Origin: Treponema sp. UBA4873
Lineage (GTDB): Bacteria; Spirochaetota; Spirochaetia; Treponematales; Treponemataceae
Direction: 5' to 3'
Assembly: GCA_002399405.1 (NCBI GenBank)
Contig: DHDP01000009.1
Location: 1 to 64,000, forward strand
Length of the DNA: 64,000 nt
The notes beneath the pieces are model-generated. The model had not been told where the DNA came from. It ran no database searches and saw only the letters and a list, made by a program, of their open reading frames with translations. Position 1 is the stretch's first letter, and each line of letters starts with the position of its first letter. The position numbers were made by a program, and so were the translations under genes. Below, piece by piece: positions 9,701 through 18,748 of the stretch.

Positions 9701-11332
9701 TCAGCGTTTTCTGCTGAAAATCCGGTAATTTATCCACGGAAAAATCGGATGTGCCGCTTCAAGTTTCGTGAGCCATTCCGTGCTCACCGTGTTCGAACCG
9801 AGCGAATCAAAGACGGCCGTAAAAGCCAGAACACTTTCGCGGAAACGTTCGGCCGCATATTCGGGAGAAATGCCGTTTTCTATCATTTTCGCCCAGCCGC
9901 TCGACTGAGCCATGAGAAGTTCCCTGGCGCCGAGATTAAGCAGCCGCGCTTTGAGGCCCGTATCGTCGGGGAACCTCTCGGCCAAATCAATCATGCGGGA
10001 ACTTGCCTTGCGCACATAACGCATCATCCAGCTGTTTCTGCTGGAAAGCAGTTCCTCGCCGTAACCGGCTCCGCTGTTCGCGCTGTAATACGGTTTGACG
10101 CGCTGCATTTTGTACCTGTCGGTGAGCAGGTCGCTGAACAGCGCGAAGGAGACGGGCTGATTCACGCCGTTCCGGAAAATCTGCTCGATCCAGCTGATGC
10201 CTTCAAGCCAGTTCTGGGTAAATTTCTCCGCGCTGAAAGTACAGACGAGCGTCACGGCTTCCGAATCTGAAAGAAGCCGCTCCGCCTTCATCAGTTTCCC
10301 GATTTTCCCTTTAATAAATTCCGACGCGTCGACAGAGCATTGTTTCACGGCGGCTTCTGCGTCGTAGATATTTTCATCCGTAGAAGGATCCGCAAAACGC
10401 GCATCGTCTTCATCCGTCCCGTTCAGCTGTTTTTTCCAGTAACGGTAACCGGAAGCATACCGCGCCGAACCTTTTTCGATGTATGGGCCGAGCTTTTCAA
10501 GAGGAAGTTCGAAACCGACGTCGCGGTTCACGTCGCAGTAGACGGTATTCGACGCATATCCTTTAGCTCCGAATACTTCCCCGTCAGTCTCGTTGTCGCG
10601 GGCGAAAACTGCGACGGAATTCTCACAGCGCGCCGGTGCAAATATTCCTTTTTCAGGTTCAGTTTCCGAAAACAAAAATCCCCGCGCATCAAGCACGGTG
10701 TAATTCACGCCGTACGCGTGAAGCACTTTTTCTATACCGGGAGCGTATCCCAGCTCAGGAAGCCAGAAGCCGTTGGGTGCCCCGCCGAAAAACGTGCGGT
10801 GCGCGTACAGGCCCGTTTCGACCTGTGCATTCAGGACCTCTTCCATATCCGCATAATGAGGAAGAAAAATATTTGTTCCGCATGTTGCAAGAAGTTCGAC
10901 ATATCCTTTCTTTTCATATTCGGAAAATTTCTTTATAAGGTTCTGACCGTACACGGTCGTAAAATCAATTTTGTCTTCCTGTGCTTTTTCCAGACAAAAC
11001 TTCACCGCAGCGGAAAGTTTCCCGTTGCCGTTGCACCGTAACAGTTCTTTTTTCCCCAGATCGATTCTCCGGTCAAGCCAGCTTATATACTGTTTTTGGA
11101 CGACAGGATCGGCAAGAAGCGTACAGCAGACGGGCGGCAGAACAAGCGCAATCCGGAACGGAATCGTGTCTCTTTCGAGCGAAGAAAACATATTGAGCAG
11201 CGGGATGTAGACGCCGGAAATCGATTCGAACAGCCTGTTTATCTCAGCTCCGTATTTTTTCTCGTCATCGCCCGTATGACGTATATATTCCTGCGAATCG
11301 GAAATAAGTAGTACCAAATTTTTATCTGCCAT
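9701..11332 (-). CDS. GH57-like protein with eroded active site
   Basis: 543 residues with the overall layout of GH57 alpha-glucan branching enzymes (GH57 core plus DUF1957-like C-terminus). The nucleophile motif is intact (GFWLPELGY, Glu193), and VNYTVLDARG matches the conserved segment that follows. Two other signature sites are changed. The N-terminal HxHxPYxRH motif reads SDSQEYIRH (residues 11-19), losing both histidines. The acid/base motif, normally YDxELFGHWWxEG, reads FSAEKFTQNWLEG (366-378), so the catalytic Asp is Ser367. It may be a glycogen-binding pseudoenzyme or have altered chemistry. It follows the DUF4912 gene by 13 bases, a pairing seen in other bacteria. GGCGGGG precedes the start. 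Confidence 0.85.
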   Translation of the reverse strand: MADKNLVLLISDSQEYIRHTGDDEKKYGAEINRLFESISGVYIPLLNMFSSLERDTIPFRIALVLPPVCCTLLADPVVQKQYISWLDRRIDLGKKELLRCNGNGKLSAAVKFCLEKAQEDKIDFTTVYGQNLIKKFSEYEKKGYVELLATCGTNIFLPHYADMEEVLNAQVETGLYAHRTFFGGAPNGFWLPELGYAPGIEKVLHAYGVNYTVLDARGFLFSETEPEKGIFAPARCENSVAVFARDNETDGEVFGAKGYASNTVYCDVNRDVGFELPLEKLGPYIEKGSARYASGYRYWKKQLNGTDEDDARFADPSTDENIYDAEAAVKQCSVDASEFIKGKIGKLMKAERLLSDSEAVTLVCTFSAEKFTQNWLEGISWIEQIFRNGVNQPVSFALFSDLLTDRYKMQRVKPYYSANSGAGYGEELLSSRNSWMMRYVRKASSRMIDLAERFPDDTGLKARLLNLGARELLMAQSSGWAKMIENGISPEYAAERFRESVLAFTAVFDSLGSNTVSTEWLTKLEAAHPIFPWINYRIFSRKR

Positions 11333-11345
11333 TTTTTACCCCGCC

Positions 11346-12011
11346 TCAGGAAAACGACTGCCGGTGATTTTTATAGTGATCTATCAGAAGTTCTTTTACT
11401 CCCGACAGTTCGAGGATCGGTGTTATCCTGCTTTCCTTTCCCGGTTTCATATCCGCAAGGAGCCTGGAACAATGAGGAATTTCGACGACACCTGACACGG
11501 CAAGAACTCTGCCGGCACCCCGGCTCGTACAAACCAGTTCAATCCGCACGAACTGCCTGCCTGCGGGCAGAAGAAGATACTGTTCGCGGTCTGCGGGCGT
11601 AATCTGCACGTCATATGAATCTTCGGATTTCAAGTCGTCTTTGTGCACGAGCGAACAGACGCGGAGAGAAAGCGACGGCGAACCGTTTTTTTTCAGATTG
11701 TGCAGTTCCGATTCGCTTATATTCCAGTAAACGAACGCCCATGCAGGATTACGAAGTACGGCCTCGATATCTGTCGTGTTGTATGTCTCGGGAAGTTTGT
11801 TCCCTGCAGGTACCGCAGCCGAATCCGAAGAAATAACCATGTCCGGTTCGGACGATTTTTTCATCTCCTCCGCCATATCGAGAAGATCGCCGATAAGAAA
11901 ACTGCGGTTGAGATTATCCGGGACATCGATTCCGTATTTATCTGCCAATGAAATAAGGTCCGTAAAAGACAATGTTTCAAGATATGCACGGTTTATAACT
12001 TGTTTTTCCAT
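11346..12011 (-). CDS. DUF4912 domain protein
   Basis: 221 residues, cytoplasmic. The N-terminal 50 residues form a small helical, Rho-N/SAP-like segment (LETLSFTDLISLADKYGIDV). The C-terminal 150 residues match DUF4912, with the typical A-W-A-F-V-Y-W-N-I segment, an acidic linker and a beta-rich end (EQYLLLPAGRQFVRIELVC). The biochemical role of the family is not established. It is the first gene of a probable two-gene operon with the GH57-like protein, which suggests a shared role in glycogen or maltodextrin metabolism. No clear Shine-Dalgarno sequence precedes the ATG. A TACATT box lies eight bases upstream, so a leaderless transcript is possible. Confidence 0.8.
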   Translation of the reverse strand: MEKQVINRAYLETLSFTDLISLADKYGIDVPDNLNRSFLIGDLLDMAEEMKKSSEPDMVISSDSAAVPAGNKLPETYNTTDIEAVLRNPAWAFVYWNISESELHNLKKNGSPSLSLRVCSLVHKDDLKSEDSYDVQITPADREQYLLLPAGRQFVRIELVCTSRGAGRVLAVSGVVEIPHCSRLLADMKPGKESRITPILELSGVKELLIDHYKNHRQSFS

Positions 12012-12054
12012 AATTTACCAATGTACCTAATAATCGTAAAAAAAAAGATATTAG

Positions 12055-12849
12055 TCAAGCAAAAGGTGATTCGACGGGCGTGATTCCGAACTGCGCAGCG
12101 AATGTGCGCGCATTACGCGCAGCTGTAATCACGTCCGCCGGGTCGTGAGCGTCCGCATTGCATATTACTTTTGCACCGCGCTCGGCGGCCATAAGCCAGA
12201 ATTCTTCATACGGATACTGATAACGCATTCCTCTTTTCGTCCTGTTCTGAGTGCGGGTCATGCCGAGTCCGTTCACTTCAACGGGGACATTGCAGGCTAT
12301 TGCAGCGTCGAGCAGCGCGCTGAGGCATGCCTGAGCTTCACTGTCCCACTCTTTCCACCTGCCCATAAACAAATCAGGATGTGCGACGAACGCATAGATT
12401 CCGCTTCTGATTCCGTCTATCGTCTGATCGATATATTTGTGAAGCGTCGCAGCATCGCCGATATCCATCGCATACACATGAGAGGAACCGAGCGTCACCC
12501 AGTGAGGACCGAACGCGATGTAATCGGCTCCCAAAGTTCCGAGCAGTTCCTCCTTATACCATGATTCATACGCTCTGTCCCATTCGCATTCAAACCCCGC
12601 ATACACCGGGAAGTTCACGGAAGAAGCTGCGCTGCGGACTGCCTGTATGTACGAAAGAGCTTCGTGTGATTTCATGCGTATGTCCGGCCAGTAATCACCG
12701 GAACCTTCCGGATACGGATAGTGATCCGAAAATCCGAGCGCAGCACAACCGTCCTTTTCCGCCCGCGCAGCATAATCGGCGGGCATCCCCGAAGCATGGT
12801 TGCACAGCAATGTGTGCGTATGAAAATTAGTAATCTTATTTTCCGACAT
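12055..12849 (-). CDS. PHP-domain histidinol-phosphatase family protein
   Basis: 264 residues. PHP-family metal motifs are visible: NFHTHTLLCNHASG at the N-terminus, GFSDHYPYP near residue 40, FECEWD near 85, FVAHPDLFMGRW near 155 and NADAHDP near 240. This is the usual length and layout of HisJ/HisK-type histidinol-phosphate phosphatases, which release phosphate from L-histidinol phosphate in histidine synthesis. There are no other his genes in the window, so a different phosphoester substrate is possible. A TATACT box ends seven bases before the ATG and no ribosome site is seen. It is transcribed divergently from the orphan regulator at 12925. Confidence 0.82.
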   Translation of the reverse strand: MSENKITNFHTHTLLCNHASGMPADYAARAEKDGCAALGFSDHYPYPEGSGDYWPDIRMKSHEALSYIQAVRSAASSVNFPVYAGFECEWDRAYESWYKEELLGTLGADYIAFGPHWVTLGSSHVYAMDIGDAATLHKYIDQTIDGIRSGIYAFVAHPDLFMGRWKEWDSEAQACLSALLDAAIACNVPVEVNGLGMTRTQNRTKRGMRYQYPYEEFWLMAAERGAKVICNADAHDPADVITAARNARTFAAQFGITPVESPFA

Positions 12850-12924
12850 GACAATAAGTATACAGATTTTTTTTACAAACAGGAAGTGTTATACTTTTAT
12901 ATATCAGAGCGAGTAAAAAGTATA

Positions 12925-13665
12925 ATGACAATTTATTTCTACACACGGCAAAGGAAAGTATGCCGGAGAATAGCGTATATTCTTGAAGAGAATAACAACG
13001 TGTGCTGCATCTATACGGAAGAGAATGAATTTTATACGGCAGTCATGAATATGAAAAAATATCCTGATCTGCTTCTGCTTGATTATCTTGTCTATAACCA
13101 CGATGCGTTCAACGTGTACCGCTTCATGAACGACATAGACTGTAAAATTCCGCTTCTGTTCTACAATGATCCGTTACCTGTCCCGGAAGCACGCGTACGC
13201 CACTGGAACATGATGCTCAATCTGTATTATTCTGATGCCGACATCGACACAGCACGATACACGCCGACGCTTCAGCTTCTTTCCGATGCGGTCGGTTCAA
13301 AAGAACTCTGCCCGTACATTTCATTGCTGCAGCCGCCTCTGCCGTATCAGGAATGTGCAGACGCCGGAAATCAACTTTCACGCTCAGGTCAGGTGTCGCA
13401 GGGTGAACGAATTCTTCTCATGAAAAACAACCTTCCATGCTCGCTATATGCGGTTTTCAGGATTCTTTATACGCATCGGGAAAAATCCGTGAGTATTACA
13501 GAGCTTCAATTTCTTCTGCATCAGAAAAATATCGAAGTAAAGATAAACACCATATATTCGGAGATTTCGCGGCTCAGGACTTTCCTCAGTACATCGGCAG
13601 ACACAGGCATGGACATCTGCAGGACAAGCCGCGGATACAGACTTTTCATAAATGACGAAAATTAA
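12925..13665 (+). CDS. Orphan response-regulator-like protein with C-terminal winged helix
   Basis: 246 residues. The N-terminal 115 residues resemble a receiver fold (MTIYFYTRQRKVCRRIAYIL, then YPDLLLLDYLVYNHDAFNVYRFM), with Asp in the LLLLDY position, but the acidic pocket is absent: the usual N-terminal Asp-Asp pair is replaced by T-R-Q. The C-terminal 90 residues look like an OmpR-type winged helix (YTHREKSVSITELQFLLHQK, then TIYSEISRLRTFL, then SRGYRLF). It is therefore likely an atypical, possibly phosphorylation-independent transcription factor. The start at 12925 puts the beta-1 strand at the N-terminus; the longer open frame from 12721 runs antisense into the PHP gene and is not used. 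It is convergent with the chemotaxis operon. Confidence 0.7.
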   Translation: MTIYFYTRQRKVCRRIAYILEENNNVCCIYTEENEFYTAVMNMKKYPDLLLLDYLVYNHDAFNVYRFMNDIDCKIPLLFYNDPLPVPEARVRHWNMMLNLYYSDADIDTARYTPTLQLLSDAVGSKELCPYISLLQPPLPYQECADAGNQLSRSGQVSQGERILLMKNNLPCSLYAVFRILYTHREKSVSITELQFLLHQKNIEVKINTIYSEISRLRTFLSTSADTGMDICRTSRGYRLFINDEN

Positions 13666-13672
13666 CAAAAAT

Positions 13673-13705
13673 AACCGTCCCGAAAGTTCGACTTACCGGA
13701 CGGTT
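13673..13705. terminator. Hairpin between convergent genes
   Basis: Perfect 8-bp inverted repeat AACCGTCC / GGACGGTT with a 17-base loop, in the 72-base gap between the orphan regulator (+) and cheY (-). It is flanked by A-rich sequence on the left, so it could end transcription in either direction. Confidence 0.55.
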
Positions 13706-13737
13706 CGACGAGTTTGAAAAATTAAGTTTCTGTAATA

Positions 13738-14172
13738 CTATTTGAGCGACGCCGCTATACGCTCCAGAACTTTCTTACGGTCGAGCGGTTTTATGATGTA
13801 ATTCTTCGCACCGAGAAGCAGAGATTTTTTTACAAGTTCTTCTTTTCCCAGAGCGCTTACCATAACGACGCGTGCATTTTTGTCGAATGCCATAATCTGT
13901 TCAAGGGCCGTAATACCGTCCATACGCGGCATGGTAATATCCATTGTAACAATATCGACGTTCGGGCAAAGTTCTTTATATTTATCCACGCCTTCTTTTC
14001 CGTCAGCTGCCGTTGCGACAATTTCATATCCCTCGCTTGAAAGGATTTGTCCGAGCTGCTTGGCGACGAACATGGAATCGTCTACAACCAGAACCCGGAA
14101 TTTAGTTCCATCTGTTTTAACCCCTTCCGGCGGACGCTCATTAATTGTTGGAAAATCCTGTTTTGTTTTCAT
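13738..14172 (-). CDS. cheY: Chemotaxis response regulator CheY
   Basis: 144 residues, a stand-alone receiver domain. The acidic pair LVVDDS, the phospho-acceptor Asp in TMDITMPRMDG (residue 78 in this numbering), the Ser of VMVSALG and the Lys of YIIKPLD are all present. There is an N-terminal extension of about 25 residues before the fold. Phosphorylated by CheA, it controls flagellar motor switching. The start at 14172 is chosen because AGGAG lies eight bases upstream; the in-frame GTG at 14181 directly abuts that site. It is the last gene of the cheA-cheW-cheX-cheY operon, 18 bases after cheX, and is followed by a hairpin. Confidence 0.95.
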   Translation of the reverse strand: MKTKQDFPTINERPPEGVKTDGTKFRVLVVDDSMFVAKQLGQILSSEGYEIVATAADGKEGVDKYKELCPNVDIVTMDITMPRMDGITALEQIMAFDKNARVVMVSALGKEELVKKSLLLGAKNYIIKPLDRKKVLERIAASLK

Positions 14173-14190
14173 CTTTACCACTCCTGCCGT

Positions 14191-14673
14191 CTATGTACGT
14201 TCACGTATAGCAACGTTAACTTCTATTTTTCCATACTCTGTAACAAGCGGCACAATAAGTGCCTCAACGTTCTCAGAAGTACCGCCGAGCGCCGCAATCT
14301 CCATTTTCTGTCCGACAAATAATGCGGGCGGCGTAAGATCAAATTTAAACCCAAGCTCATGCAGTTTCGTAACGGCCTGAGCGGTAATAAGGTTTGCAAG
14401 TTCGCTGATAGTCGCCTTTGCAAGATCGTCAAATTCAGGAAGTTTCTCACCGTTCATCTTTGATGCAACATTGAGCGCGGTATCCATCGTCATGTCGAAC
14501 AGAACGCGTCCTTCGACATCGCCTGCAAGGCCTACAAGAGCCGCAACACCCATAACCGGCATTGCCGTCGATTTCAGATACAAATCACCGCGCTTTACAT
14601 CTGTTCCGCCGAGAACTTCCTTCAGAACTCTGTAAGAAGTCTCGACAAACGGGTTAATATATTCTACCCTCAT
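14191..14673 (-). CDS. cheX: CheY-phosphate phosphatase CheX
   Basis: 160 residues, the usual CheX length. The catalytic helix contains ISELANLITAQ with the E-x-x-N pair Glu91 and Asn94 that places water for dephosphorylation of CheY-P. The beta segment VMGVAALVGLAGDVEGRVLFDM is typical of the CheC/CheX fold. CheX is the usual signal-terminating phosphatase in spirochaetes, which lack CheZ. AAGGGGA lies just before the ATG. It sits between the CheW-fusion gene and cheY in the expected order. Confidence 0.93.
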   Translation of the reverse strand: MRVEYINPFVETSYRVLKEVLGGTDVKRGDLYLKSTAMPVMGVAALVGLAGDVEGRVLFDMTMDTALNVASKMNGEKLPEFDDLAKATISELANLITAQAVTKLHELGFKFDLTPPALFVGQKMEIAALGGTSENVEALIVPLVTEYGKIEVNVAIRERT

Positions 14674-14693
14674 TCAAATCCCCTTATCGTACT

Positions 14694-16124
14694 TTATTTC
14701 CTGCTGTACGCCTTATGCGCACCAACTGTTTTTTCAATAAACCCTGCCGAAGGCGGCAACGCCTCATTTTCTCCAATAATGACAGTTCCGTTTCCTTTTA
14801 TTTTCTCGCCGAAATCATTGACAACAGCATTCTGTCCCTTTTCATCAAGCAAAGAAAGTATATCACGGGCAAAAATCAAGTCAATCACCGGAAGCGCATT
14901 CGTATTCACGCAGTCGTGATATTCAAACATAATACTATCTTTTATTTCCTGTGTAAACGTGTATTCGCCGTTAGCTTTCTTCGTCATGAAAGGAGCGAAC
15001 CATCCGGCTGCGGTTTCTGCCGGGACGGACAGCAACGGGGCATTTGATACATTGAGCAGATCTATATCCTGCGCATAGATGCGGATTTTACTGCCCGGAT
15101 ACCGATTGTGAAGCACGCATGCAAGTGAATACGTTTCCTGACCCTTTCCGCAGCCGGGATTCCACACGCTGATTTGCTTCGCCGTGTTATCCGGCAACAA
15201 TTTGTAAATATCGTCGGCATATTCCTTCGTCCACCATGTTCCGGAATACGGCGACCAGAACGGTTTCAGGAAATCATCCGCATCGGTCTCGTTCTGCAGC
15301 TGAGTGTTTCCGCCGCGTTCTTTCTGCCATGACGTAAAGCGGGAATTCACCCAGCTTTCGTTCAGCGGCGAAACGGAGAACTTCCGGTAATTCTTGAGGC
15401 TTTCCGCGATAAACTTCAGTTCCTGCGCCGACTTGTCGTTTCCGGCGGAAGTTTTTTCCGCGGCAGCGGGTTCTGCAGTATTTTTTCCGGTACCTGTTTC
15501 TTCAGCCTGCACGGGAGCGCGCGCTGCGATCTGCGAAACGTCCGAAGAAATGGAATCCTGCGTGAATACCTGCTTCACAAGTTTTCTGTTCTTTTCTTCA
15601 TCCGAAACGCGCGAGTTAAAGATTTTCGCTATGTCAAGAAGAATATACAGCCGTTTATTCGCTTCAACGACGCCGGCAATATACTTTATGTTGATATCGC
15701 CGAACAGCGGGTGCGGCGGCTGAATTCTGTTTTTCTGCACTCCGACGACTTTGTCGATTTTGTCCACGACAACACCGAACGTCTGTTCGCCCACTGACAG
15801 AATAAGCAGGTTCTCCAGTTTATTGTCAGTATGCTCGGGCACTTCGATATTAAAGAAAAGCCGGAGATCCAGAATCGGAATAATATCGCCGCGGAGATTA
15901 TATACGCCGAGAACAAACTGCAGCGTGTTGGGCACATAGGTAAAACGACCGGCCTTCGCAATCTCCTTTACATTCATAATATCAATTGCATAATCTTTTC
16001 CGGAAAGCGAGAACGTCACCATTTTGAAATCGATAACGGCGATTGCTTCCTTCTTATTCTGGGAATCGTCCTCCGTCACGGTATTTACCTGCTGGTTTTC
16101 TGCTGCCATAATTTCTGTTTCCAT
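14694..16124 (-). CDS. cheW: CheW fused to CheR-like domain (spirochaetal array scaffold)
   Basis: 476 residues. Residues about 30-175 form a CheW coupling domain (FKMVTFSLSGKDYAIDIMNVKEI, VLGVYNLRGDIIPILDLR). A Glu/Ala/Lys-rich linker follows (about 185-235). Residues about 255-476 resemble the CheR methyltransferase, with the SAM-loop-like segment WNPGCGKGQETYSLA and a later LIFARDILSLL. In Treponema denticola a CheW-CheR-like protein is a structural part of the chemoreceptor array, and its CheR-like part is thought to be structural rather than a standard methyltransferase. Whether this one binds SAM cannot be decided by eye. It starts seven bases after cheA ends, with GAGGAG upstream of the ATG. 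Confidence 0.9.
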   Translation of the reverse strand: METEIMAAENQQVNTVTEDDSQNKKEAIAVIDFKMVTFSLSGKDYAIDIMNVKEIAKAGRFTYVPNTLQFVLGVYNLRGDIIPILDLRLFFNIEVPEHTDNKLENLLILSVGEQTFGVVVDKIDKVVGVQKNRIQPPHPLFGDINIKYIAGVVEANKRLYILLDIAKIFNSRVSDEEKNRKLVKQVFTQDSISSDVSQIAARAPVQAEETGTGKNTAEPAAAEKTSAGNDKSAQELKFIAESLKNYRKFSVSPLNESWVNSRFTSWQKERGGNTQLQNETDADDFLKPFWSPYSGTWWTKEYADDIYKLLPDNTAKQISVWNPGCGKGQETYSLACVLHNRYPGSKIRIYAQDIDLLNVSNAPLLSVPAETAAGWFAPFMTKKANGEYTFTQEIKDSIMFEYHDCVNTNALPVIDLIFARDILSLLDEKGQNAVVNDFGEKIKGNGTVIIGENEALPPSAGFIEKTVGAHKAYSRK

Positions 16125-16131
16125 AAGCTCC

Positions 16132-18612
16132 TCACTCGCCTGCTGTCTGCCCGATCCGCTGTGCGTTTATTTCCTGACGGACGCCCAGTTCCAGCAGCTG
16201 ACTTACATCGATAATAAGCGATACGGAACCGTCGCCAAGAATAGATGCACCTGCAATACCCGGCGAATTGGTAAACTGATCGCGGAGCGGTTTTATAACG
16301 ACGTCTTCCTCTCCCACGAGCGAATCGACCATAATACCGATTTTCTTTTCCTGCGAACCGACTATGACGATGAAACAGTAGTCGTCCTGCGACTGAATCG
16401 CAGTTTCACGGATGTTGAACAACCGCGAAAGACGCAGAATACTGATGACCTCGTTACGCACATTGAGCACTTCGTAATTGTCAATCGTGCTGATTTCGTT
16501 CATCTTGATGCGCTGGCTTTCGATGACGGACGCGATCGGAATGGAATATACTTCCTGTCCGACCTTTACGAGCAGTCCCTGAATGATTGCAAGCGTAAGC
16601 GGCAGACGGATACTGAACTTCGAACCTTTGCCGTGTTCCGACGAAACGGATACGGTGCCGTTGAGCTTGTCGATCATCGTCTTTACGACGTCAAGACCGA
16701 CGCCCCGTCCCGACACATTCGTAATCTTATCGGAAGTGGAGAAACCTGCCATGAATATGAGGCTGTATGCTTCCTGATCGGTAAGTATTTTATCAGGATG
16801 AATGAGACCCCTGCTGATTGCTTTCTGCCGTACTTTCGCAACATCGATTCCGGCTCCGTCGTCGACGATGTCTATGACGATCATATTGCCTTCGTTCGAT
16901 GCCTTAAGAAGGACCGTACCTTCCTCCTGTTTTCCCGCCTTCCGGCGTTCTTCGGGAGATTCGATGCCGTGGTCCACGGAATTGCGCACGCAGTGCATGA
17001 TAGGATCAAGCAGATCGTCGATAACAGTCTTGTCGAGCTCCGTCTCTTCGCCTTCTATTACGAGGTTCACTTTTTTGTTAAGATCGCGCTGCAGATCGCG
17101 CACGACGCGCGGGAACCGGCTGAAAATCTGGCTGATGGGAACCATGCGGATTTTCATGACGCCTTCCTGCAGTTCGCTTGCAATGCGTCCGAGATTCTGA
17201 GTCGACGAACGGAATTTCGCCGTTACGCTTTTTAGTTCCGAATCATATGAATCGAACATGCCCGCCATGCTGCCGTAATCGTGAAGAATAGCTTCCTTTA
17301 CGTCTTTTACGGGCGCGCCGTTCTGAATCTGTTCGAGATACTGCGGCAGCATCTCGAACAAACGGTGGATTTTTTCTTTATAACCGGCTTCGAGCCCCTG
17401 GAACTGCACGAGCTCGTTCGCAAGCTGCATCGACAGCTGATTGAAAGCCGCTTTCGTGATGACAGTTTCGCTCACCAGGTTGAGCAGGTAATCGATGCGG
17501 CGTGAATCGACGCGGAGTAACGAGCCGCCCTGAACGGCGTGGCCGGCCGCGGCGGCTGTCTGCTGTTTGTTCTGTTCCGGTTTCACTTCCGCTGTCTTTG
17601 CAGATTCGGACACAGCCGGCTCTTCGATTTTTTCTTCGGTTCCGCCCGTCTCTTCCTCTGCTTTCAGATTTTGTCCCGCGCTTTCTTCTTCAACCGGTGC
17701 CGGCCGGCTTTGCGCAGGCTGTACAGTCTCTGCGGCGGCGGCGGGTCTTTCACTTTCAGACGCTTTTTCATATGAATCAAGCAGCTGTGCGTCAGTCCAG
17801 AGTGTAACATCATTAAGAAATGCAGTATCTTCTATTTTTGTCTGTTCTTCGTTTGTTGCCAAATAATAGAAAACATTCGTATAAAATGTGTCTTCGTACA
17901 AAGCATCAAAATCAGGAACTGTCTTGAGTACGCTGCCGAGCGCCTTCAGAGCGGCAAATACCTGGATGCCGCCGACTGAATTCATCGGATTGCTTTCATC
18001 AAATTTTACGGAAACGCACCAGAGCTTCTGCCCGTTCTGGCAGGCATTTTTAAGCTCAGTATATTCACTTTCCGTGAGCGCGGGGCGAATCAAAGAACCA
18101 TGTGAAGAAGTCTGCGGTGCGGAAACAACAGGTGCGGGCACAGGCGCAGCTGCAGCAGGTTTCGGAACGGACACTCCTCCGCCTGAAATTTTACTCTTCG
18201 CTTTCTTTTCACCTTTCGCCGGAATATACGAATGAAGTTTACTCATCAAATCATCAATATTTTCCTGATAGACGGAGCCGCTGCTCCGTGCTTCGAGCAT
18301 GGCTTTTATAACATCTATCGAATGCAAAAGAACATCTATGACAGGTTCCGTAACTTTGAGTCTGTCGGATCGGATTTCGTCAAGCATATCCTCGACTGTA
18401 TGCGTAAACGTTGAAATTTCGTTCATTTCTACAGTTGCAGAACCGCCTTTCAGCGTGTGAGCGGCGCGGAAAATCTCATCTATTGCTTCCCGATTCGCCG
18501 GGTCATTCTCAATAACCAGTACGTTGCTTTCCAGATTGTCTACCTGCTGTTCTGCCTCGGCAAAGAAATCCTTGAGCAGTTCTTCATTGTTCGGATCAAG
18601 ATAATCACTCAT
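16132..18612 (-). CDS. cheA: Chemotaxis histidine kinase CheA
   Basis: 826 residues, longer than typical CheA. The P1 HPt domain carries the phospho-His at residue 52 (FRAAHTLKGGSA). A P2-like domain lies around 180-275 and is followed by a Glu/Ala/Pro-rich linker (about 285-360). Next come the P3 dimerisation helices, the P4 ATPase (DPIMHCVRNSVDHGIES near 540, DDGAGID, GRGVGLDVV) and the P5 CheW-like regulatory domain. It phosphorylates CheY. It is the first gene of the operon. There is no ribosome site before the ATG; a TATAAT box ends seven bases upstream, so the mRNA may be leaderless. Confidence 0.97.
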   Translation of the reverse strand: MSDYLDPNNEELLKDFFAEAEQQVDNLESNVLVIENDPANREAIDEIFRAAHTLKGGSATVEMNEISTFTHTVEDMLDEIRSDRLKVTEPVIDVLLHSIDVIKAMLEARSSGSVYQENIDDLMSKLHSYIPAKGEKKAKSKISGGGVSVPKPAAAAPVPAPVVSAPQTSSHGSLIRPALTESEYTELKNACQNGQKLWCVSVKFDESNPMNSVGGIQVFAALKALGSVLKTVPDFDALYEDTFYTNVFYYLATNEEQTKIEDTAFLNDVTLWTDAQLLDSYEKASESERPAAAAETVQPAQSRPAPVEEESAGQNLKAEEETGGTEEKIEEPAVSESAKTAEVKPEQNKQQTAAAAGHAVQGGSLLRVDSRRIDYLLNLVSETVITKAAFNQLSMQLANELVQFQGLEAGYKEKIHRLFEMLPQYLEQIQNGAPVKDVKEAILHDYGSMAGMFDSYDSELKSVTAKFRSSTQNLGRIASELQEGVMKIRMVPISQIFSRFPRVVRDLQRDLNKKVNLVIEGEETELDKTVIDDLLDPIMHCVRNSVDHGIESPEERRKAGKQEEGTVLLKASNEGNMIVIDIVDDGAGIDVAKVRQKAISRGLIHPDKILTDQEAYSLIFMAGFSTSDKITNVSGRGVGLDVVKTMIDKLNGTVSVSSEHGKGSKFSIRLPLTLAIIQGLLVKVGQEVYSIPIASVIESQRIKMNEISTIDNYEVLNVRNEVISILRLSRLFNIRETAIQSQDDYCFIVIVGSQEKKIGIMVDSLVGEEDVVIKPLRDQFTNSPGIAGASILGDGSVSLIIDVSQLLELGVRQEINAQRIGQTAGE

Positions 18613-18619
18613 GAGTATT

Positions 18620-18647
18620 ATTATATACTTTACAAGAGATAATTCAA
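18620..18647 (-). promoter_or_regulatory. cheA promoter, probably leaderless start
   Basis: On the minus strand: TTGAAT (18642-18647), a 16-bp spacer, TATAAT (18620-18625), then seven bases to the cheA ATG at 18612. The predicted transcription start falls on or next to the A of ATG. Confidence 0.6.
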
Positions 18648-18748
18648 GCGAATAATGTAAAAAAGTTCGGTGTACGATTCATAAAGTTTTCTTCTTTTTC
18701 TGCCGATAAGATGAAAGGAGTTATTGTTTCCCGGACGAGGAGCGCATT

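Noticed and set aside
16024..17235. 403-codon open frame antisense to cheA
   Set aside because: Same reason: it mirrors the CheA coding strand and no domain is visible.
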